Source: Deltaproteobacteria bacterium (GTDB lineage Bacteria > Desulfobacterota > Desulfobaccia > Desulfobaccales > 0-14-0-80-60-11). Taken from it: a stretch of DNA of 14,694 nt. A program made the translations under genes and the position numbers. Of this stretch, positions 11,566-14,694 are shown piece by piece. The stretch is taken from positions 1 to 14,694 of the forward strand of contig JAKAGH010000043.1 of the NCBI GenBank assembly GCA_021817645.1, read 5' to 3'. The first letter of the stretch is position 1, and each line of letters begins with the position of its first letter. The notes under the pieces were generated by a model. It ran no database searches. It was not told where the DNA came from and saw nothing but the letters and a program-made list of their open reading frames with translations.

Positions 11566-11609
11566 CCCTTCCCGGTGGAGTCCATGCCCCCGGGAAGGGC
11601 ATTCTTTTT
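11566..11609 (+). terminator. Intrinsic terminator after the small beta-barrel gene
   Basis: A 10-bp perfect stem (CCCTTCCCGG/CCGGGAAGGG) with a 14-nt loop is followed by CATTCTTTTT. It separates the beta-barrel transcript from the response-regulator gene. Confidence 0.8.
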
Positions 11610-11649
11610 GAAAGTTTGCCGAAATAATGGTCTTCGCTTCAGGGGTTGT

Positions 11650-11655
11650 TATAAT
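11650..11655 (+). promoter_or_regulatory. Possible -10 box for the response-regulator gene
   Basis: A perfect TATAAT lies 62 nt upstream of the ATG. A matching -35 hexamer is not convincing. The GCGACC/GGTCGC hairpin begins 6 nt downstream, near the expected transcript start, and could be an operator. Confidence 0.45.
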
Positions 11656-11717
11656 AAAAGTGCGACCTTCAGGTCGCTATCTCGGCTTGACTAGCGGAAC
11701 CCCAGGTAAACGGCAAT

Positions 11718-13106
11718 ATGGATAACAAATCTTTACTCATAGTTGACGATGAAGCCGGCCACCGCCAGATGCTGCAGGCCTATCTGGAAGACGAGGGCTT
11801 CAAAATCAGCGAGGCCCCTGACGGCGCTAAAGCTGTGAACGCAATTCAAGAGCGGGCCTTCGACCTGGTGTTGCTCGATCTCAAGATGCCCGGTATGGAC
11901 GGCCTGGAGGCCCTGCGCCGGATGAGGCGCATAACCTCGGCCATGCCCATCATCATGATGACGGCCTACGGCACCATCGAGTTTGCGGTGGAGGCCATCA
12001 AATCAGGGGCGCAGGACTTCGTGGCCAAGCCCCTGGACATGGAAGAGCTTACCCTAAAGATTCGCAAGATACTCCGCCTCCACGAGTTGGAGCAGGGAAG
12101 TCTCTTGCAACAGGCCCGGCTGGACGCCAAGTTCGATTTTTCCCGGATTATCGGCCGCAGCCCGAAAATGCTGGAAATCTTCGAGACGCTGGCTCTGGTC
12201 GCCCCAACCGAGGCAACAGTGCTCATCCTGGGCGAATCGGGCACGGGCAAGGAGTTGATAGCCAATGCCATTCACCAGAACAGCCCGCGGCAAAAGAAAC
12301 CTCTGGTAAAGCTCAACTGTGCGGCCTTGCAAGAAAGTCTGCTGGAAAGCGAGCTTTTCGGCCACGAACGGGGGGCCTTCACCGGAGCCGTAAGCCGCAA
12401 AGAAGGCCGCTTCCAACAGGCCGACGGCGGGACCATCTTTCTGGATGAAATCGGCGACATGACCCTCAATACCCAGTCGAAGATGCTGCGGGTCCTCCAA
12501 GAGAAAGAGTTCGAACCGGTCGGCGGCACCCGCACCATAAAGGTGGATGTCAGGGTGATCGCCGCCACCAACAAGGACCTCCTCCAGGAGGTTCAAGGGG
12601 GCCATTTTCGCGAGGACCTTTACTATAGGCTCAACGTCGTATCTTTAACCATGCCGTCCCTCAGGGAACGCCGGGAAGATATTCCCATTCTGGTAGACCA
12701 TTTTCTAAAAGTTTATGCCGAAAAGAACCGGCGTCGCATCTCTGGGGTGGAGCCTGCGGTCCTGGATGCCTTTCAACGCTACCATTGGCCGGGCAACGTG
12801 CGCGAACTGGAAAACGCCATGGAGCGTGCGGTTATCATGTGCCCCCGGGAATACCTTCGCATTGAAGATCTGCCTCTAACCTTGCGTGGCCAGGGCCCCG
12901 AGGCGGCCCCGGGCGAAGTCGGCATCAAGGCGGGCCTGTCGATGCGGGAGATGGAGAAGCAGCTCATCCTGAAGACCCTGGAGGAGACCCGGGGGAACAA
13001 ATCGCAAGCCGCCCGGCTTCTGGGCATCTCCCGGCGCACCCTGCTGAACAAACTACATGAATATCGGATCGGCGATGGAGACGAAAGGCCTGAGGCCGAT
13101 GAATAA
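11718..13106 (+). CDS. ZraR/AtoC-type sigma-54-dependent response regulator
   Basis: This is a 462-residue, full-length NtrC-family regulator. The receiver domain (1-120) has the acidic pair Asp10/Asp11, phosphoacceptor Asp54 (LLDLKMPG), Thr82 and Lys104. The AAA+ domain (about 143-375) has Walker A GESGTGKE (172-179), the sigma-54-contacting GAFTGA loop (219-224), Walker B GGTIFLDE (237-244) and the WPGNVREL sensor II region. The C-terminal Fis-type helix-turn-helix (about 418-450) reads GNKSQAARLLGISRRTLLNKL. It is not next to any kinase gene. The nearest kinase is the ZraS-type gene at 3784-5511, 6.2 kb away on the other strand. All contacts needed to activate the five -24/-12 promoters in the window are intact, so it is the obvious candidate activator. 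Cytoplasmic. Confidence 0.95.
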   Translation: MDNKSLLIVDDEAGHRQMLQAYLEDEGFKISEAPDGAKAVNAIQERAFDLVLLDLKMPGMDGLEALRRMRRITSAMPIIMMTAYGTIEFAVEAIKSGAQDFVAKPLDMEELTLKIRKILRLHELEQGSLLQQARLDAKFDFSRIIGRSPKMLEIFETLALVAPTEATVLILGESGTGKELIANAIHQNSPRQKKPLVKLNCAALQESLLESELFGHERGAFTGAVSRKEGRFQQADGGTIFLDEIGDMTLNTQSKMLRVLQEKEFEPVGGTRTIKVDVRVIAATNKDLLQEVQGGHFREDLYYRLNVVSLTMPSLRERREDIPILVDHFLKVYAEKNRRRISGVEPAVLDAFQRYHWPGNVRELENAMERAVIMCPREYLRIEDLPLTLRGQGPEAAPGEVGIKAGLSMREMEKQLILKTLEETRGNKSQAARLLGISRRTLLNKLHEYRIGDGDERPEADE

Positions 13107-13156
13107 GCTCCTAAAAATAATTGCCCTTTGGGGCCGGATAAGGTAATGAATGGATC

Positions 13157-13432
13157 ATGAAGTCCATTCGGGGCTATAGAGGGCTCTACGCTACGTTGTT
13201 GTTCATCGCGCTCTTGCCCGGTTTGGCTTTTTCATGGGGTGTTTGCCCCAACCGAACCTGCCAGGGAGAAGCACCCCCCTGCCTCGGCCACTGCGCCTGT
13301 CATCTATCAAGCCTTCCCATCGGTAATGAAACAGGAATGCCTACAAAACGGGTCGCTTCTCATTATCCCGCCGTTTTATCACTCCCCGTAAGCCTTCACG
13401 TTTCCAACTTTTTCCACCCTCCGCGCTCATAA
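13157..13432 (+). CDS. Possible secreted small Cys-rich protein
   Basis: This is a 91-residue ORF opening with a believable signal peptide (MKSIRGYRGLYATLLFIALL..., cleavage after AFS at 26), then WGVCPNRTCQGEAPPCLGHC with five Cys within about 20 residues. After about residue 50 the sequence becomes unremarkable (Pro/Ser/His-rich). It starts 50 nt after the regulator stop, with only a weak AAGG ribosome site about 13 nt upstream. The signal peptide followed by a Cys cluster fits the theme of the neighbourhood. The poor ribosome site and odd C-terminus leave doubt, and a frameshift near the middle is possible. No family recognised. Confidence 0.45.
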   Translation: MKSIRGYRGLYATLLFIALLPGLAFSWGVCPNRTCQGEAPPCLGHCACHLSSLPIGNETGMPTKRVASHYPAVLSLPVSLHVSNFFHPPRS

Positions 13433-13526
13433 CGCCTTCTTTCGACAGTACTCTGCAAACGTTATTGGCCCCGATTAAAGCGGGCAAATATGATGACTTT
13501 AAATTCCACTAATGGAGGTTGGAATT

Positions 13527-14078
13527 ATGACTTTTCTTCGCACCATAGCGCTTCTGGTTGCTATCTTTGTGATCCTGGCCCTGGCCGGGCCGGCCCGATC
13601 CCAGACTAAGGCTCAGCCCCAGGTCGACGCCGCCCACCCCGCCAAGTGTGGTCCGGACCACGCCATTCTCTACAAGCGGGCGGTGGGTTTGCTGGACAAT
13701 GCGGAAAAGAAGCTTACCGCCAGGTATACCACGGAAGCCAAGGCTTTGGTGAAAGAGGCCAACTCCCTCTTCAGCACCCTGACCAAGGAATGCGGCCCGA
13801 GTCAGCAGCAGCGGCTCCTGTCCCCTAAGGAAGAGCAGCAGGAAGCCATCAATCAGAAGCTCTCCACGGATGAGCAGAACCAGGCGGACCGCCTGCTGAA
13901 GTCCGCAGAAGACAAGGAAAAGACGAGCGTCCAGATTGAGGCCCAACAGCCTGAGCAATCTATGAAATATCAGAAGGAAGCACGGGACGAATACGAGCAG
14001 GCCCACAAGCGCTATATCAAGGCGCAGATTTACGCCCTCCGGAACCAGCAGATGGTCTTCCGCTTTCTGGTACTTTGA
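13527..14078 (+). CDS. Secreted helical (coiled-coil) protein
   Basis: This is a 183-residue protein from ATG 13527, chosen because GGAGG lies about 8 nt upstream; an in-frame ATG at 13512 overlaps that ribosome site. The signal peptide MTFLRTIALLVAIFVILALA ends with cleavage after ARS at 25. The mature chain is almost all helix, rich in Gln, Glu, Lys and Ala, with two Cys-Gly-Pro motifs (Cys41 in KCGPDH, Cys89 in ECGPSQ) spaced so that a disulfide could staple a helical hairpin (about 45-88). A long charged helix follows (about 95-170). It resembles periplasmic helical chaperones or metal-binding proteins in general shape only; it lacks the ZraP/CpxP LTxxQ motif. No sigma-54 promoter with correct spacing precedes it. 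Family not recognised. Confidence 0.8.
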   Translation: MTFLRTIALLVAIFVILALAGPARSQTKAQPQVDAAHPAKCGPDHAILYKRAVGLLDNAEKKLTARYTTEAKALVKEANSLFSTLTKECGPSQQQRLLSPKEEQQEAINQKLSTDEQNQADRLLKSAEDKEKTSVQIEAQQPEQSMKYQKEARDEYEQAHKRYIKAQIYALRNQQMVFRFLVL

Positions 14079-14120
14079 AGGGGCTGAGGGGGTAAAAACT
14101 ATTTCAAGCCCCCTTATTTT
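14078..14120 (+). terminator. Probable terminator after the helical protein gene
   Basis: GGGGCT or AGGGGG can pair with AGCCCCCT 20-30 nt downstream (two alternative 6-bp stems), followed by TATTTTG. It begins at the stop codon. Confidence 0.5.
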
Positions 14121-14127
14121 GTCTCCT

Positions 14128-14180
14128 GAGCGCAGCGGATGGTCTATGACTTTGCGATAACTGGATTCTTCGCTGCGCTC
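14128..14180. repeat. Palindromic intergenic repeat (GAGCGCAGCG / CGCTGCGCTC)
   Basis: Two perfect 10-bp inverted arms are separated by 33 nt. The right arm with its flank (ATTCTTCGCTGCGCTCAAAA) is close to a short palindromic unit I recall from intergenic regions of many environmental bacterial genomes. It is not part of any gene here. Confidence 0.5.
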
Positions 14181-14269
14181 AAAATGATATGTTTCGGGAA
14201 ACGAGGTTTGTCCCTTTGGGTGCTAAATCTCTCCGAATGCAGTTTCATACCCAAGAAAAGAGAGGCCGA

Positions 14270-14694
14270 TTACGATGCGCCCCGATAAAGCCGAAGGCCG
14301 TTAAAGATCACGATAAGCGAAGTCCCCATGTCGGCAAACACGGCCATCCAAAGGGTAGCTAATCCCATTATCCCAAGTGCCAAGAAGGCACCTTTGGTGA
14401 TCAACGCAAAGAGGATGTTGGCTTTGATGATGCGCCGCGCCTGGCGGCTAAGCCTTATGGCCACGGGTAACTTGTTCAGGTCGTCGGACATGAGGGCGAT
14501 GTCCGCGGCCTCGATGGCGGCATCAGAACCCGCAGCACCCATAGCTATGCCTAACGTGGCAGTAGCCAGAGCCGGAGCATCGTTGACGCCGTCCCCCACC
14601 ATGGCCACCTGGCTTCCCTCTTCCAGCAGCCCTCTTACCACCCCTACCTTGTCCGCTGGCATCAACCCGGCAAAGTAAGAGTCCAGCCCCAATC
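14270..14694 (-). CDS. P1B-type heavy-metal (Zn/Cd/Pb) ATPase, C-terminal part
   Basis: The frame is open to the window edge, so only the last 140 or so residues are seen. They include the hinge of the phosphorylation domain (MVGDGVNDAPAL), the following GIAMGAAGSDAAIEAADIAL, the helix KLPVAIRLSRQARRIIKANI, and the last two transmembrane helices, ending ADMGTSLIVIFNGLRL. The Asp-Met-Gly in the final helix is the P1B-2 ligand signature of ZntA/CadA-type Zn(II)/Cd(II)/Pb(II) exporters, rather than the copper type. It pumps metal out of the cytoplasm at the cost of ATP. The C-terminus is short (LYRGAS) with no added metal-binding tail. It ends 191 nt from the helical-protein gene and is convergent with it. 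The symbol is left blank because the N-terminal domains are not visible. Confidence 0.9.
   Translation of the reverse strand, partial: LGLDSYFAGLMPADKVGVVRGLLEEGSQVAMVGDGVNDAPALATATLGIAMGAAGSDAAIEAADIALMSDDLNKLPVAIRLSRQARRIIKANILFALITKGAFLALGIMGLATLWMAVFADMGTSLIVIFNGLRLYRGAS

Larger units (their letters stand above)
11363..11717. other. Intergenic region with two hairpins and the regulator promoter
   Basis: This 355-bp gap holds a marginal 38-codon ORF (11388-11504), a perfect 10-bp palindrome (11516-11540), the terminator at 11566-11609, a TATAAT at 11650-11655 and a small hairpin (GCGACC-TTCA-GGTCGC, 11662-11677) just downstream of it. Confidence 0.5.

Noticed and set aside
12054..12605. 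183-codon minus-strand frame inside the response regulator
   Set aside because: It is an antisense shadow of the AAA+ domain.
13470..13493. TTGGCCCCGATTAAAGC upstream of the helical secreted protein
   Set aside because: GG and GC are 11 nt apart and the -12 lacks TT.

Overview
The window is a moderately GC-rich bacterial chromosome segment. It has classical signal peptides, outer-membrane beta-barrels ending in Phe, a sigma-54 activator with a GAFTGA loop, an acyl-CoA ligase/GNAT fusion and a DUF2703 protein. Together these suggest a Gram-negative anaerobe of the Desulfobacterota (former Deltaproteobacteria). A genus cannot be named from the sequence alone. No rRNA, tRNA, CRISPR array, insertion sequence or phage gene was seen.

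Layout: (a) 1-3100 holds the 3' part of an ADP-forming acyl-CoA ligase fused to a GNAT acetyltransferase, two very small one-helix membrane proteins, and an ICMT-like integral membrane methyltransferase closed by a bidirectional terminator. (b) 3222-5511, minus strand, holds a ZraS-type sensor kinase followed by a secreted protein with MSGPPPG heptad repeats. (c) 5688-9395, plus strand, holds a beta-barrel, a secreted MSGGG-repeat protein, a lipoprotein, an FmdB-like zinc ribbon, and three tandem secreted peptides rich in Cys, Trp, Tyr and His or Met. (d) 9668-11362 holds a secreted DUF2703 protein, a 53-residue partner and a second small beta-barrel. (e) 11718-13106 holds a ZraR-type response regulator, followed by two secreted small proteins. 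(f) 14270-14694, minus strand, holds the C-terminal end of a Zn/Cd-type P1B ATPase that runs out of the window.

The main observation is that five near-consensus sigma-54 promoters (TGG-N8-TTGC, with GG and GC exactly 10 nt apart) lie between 3768 and 8369. Each sits just upstream of a gene or operon for an exported protein or its neighbour. The region is bracketed by a sensor kinase and a sigma-54-dependent response regulator, which are 6.2 kb apart rather than adjacent. The simplest reading is an envelope-stress or metal-stress regulon built like ZraSR/ZraP, with unfamiliar low-complexity secreted peptides as its effectors. The metal link is inference. It rests on the kinase family, the Cys/His/Met-rich peptides, a zinc ribbon and the nearby P1B ATPase.

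At two of the promoters (6622 and 8355) the -12 element is one arm of a perfect inverted repeat whose other arm contains or abuts the Shine-Dalgarno sequence. A read-through mRNA would hide the ribosome site, but an mRNA started at the sigma-54 promoter would lack the left arm. This looks like translational gating of the regulon.
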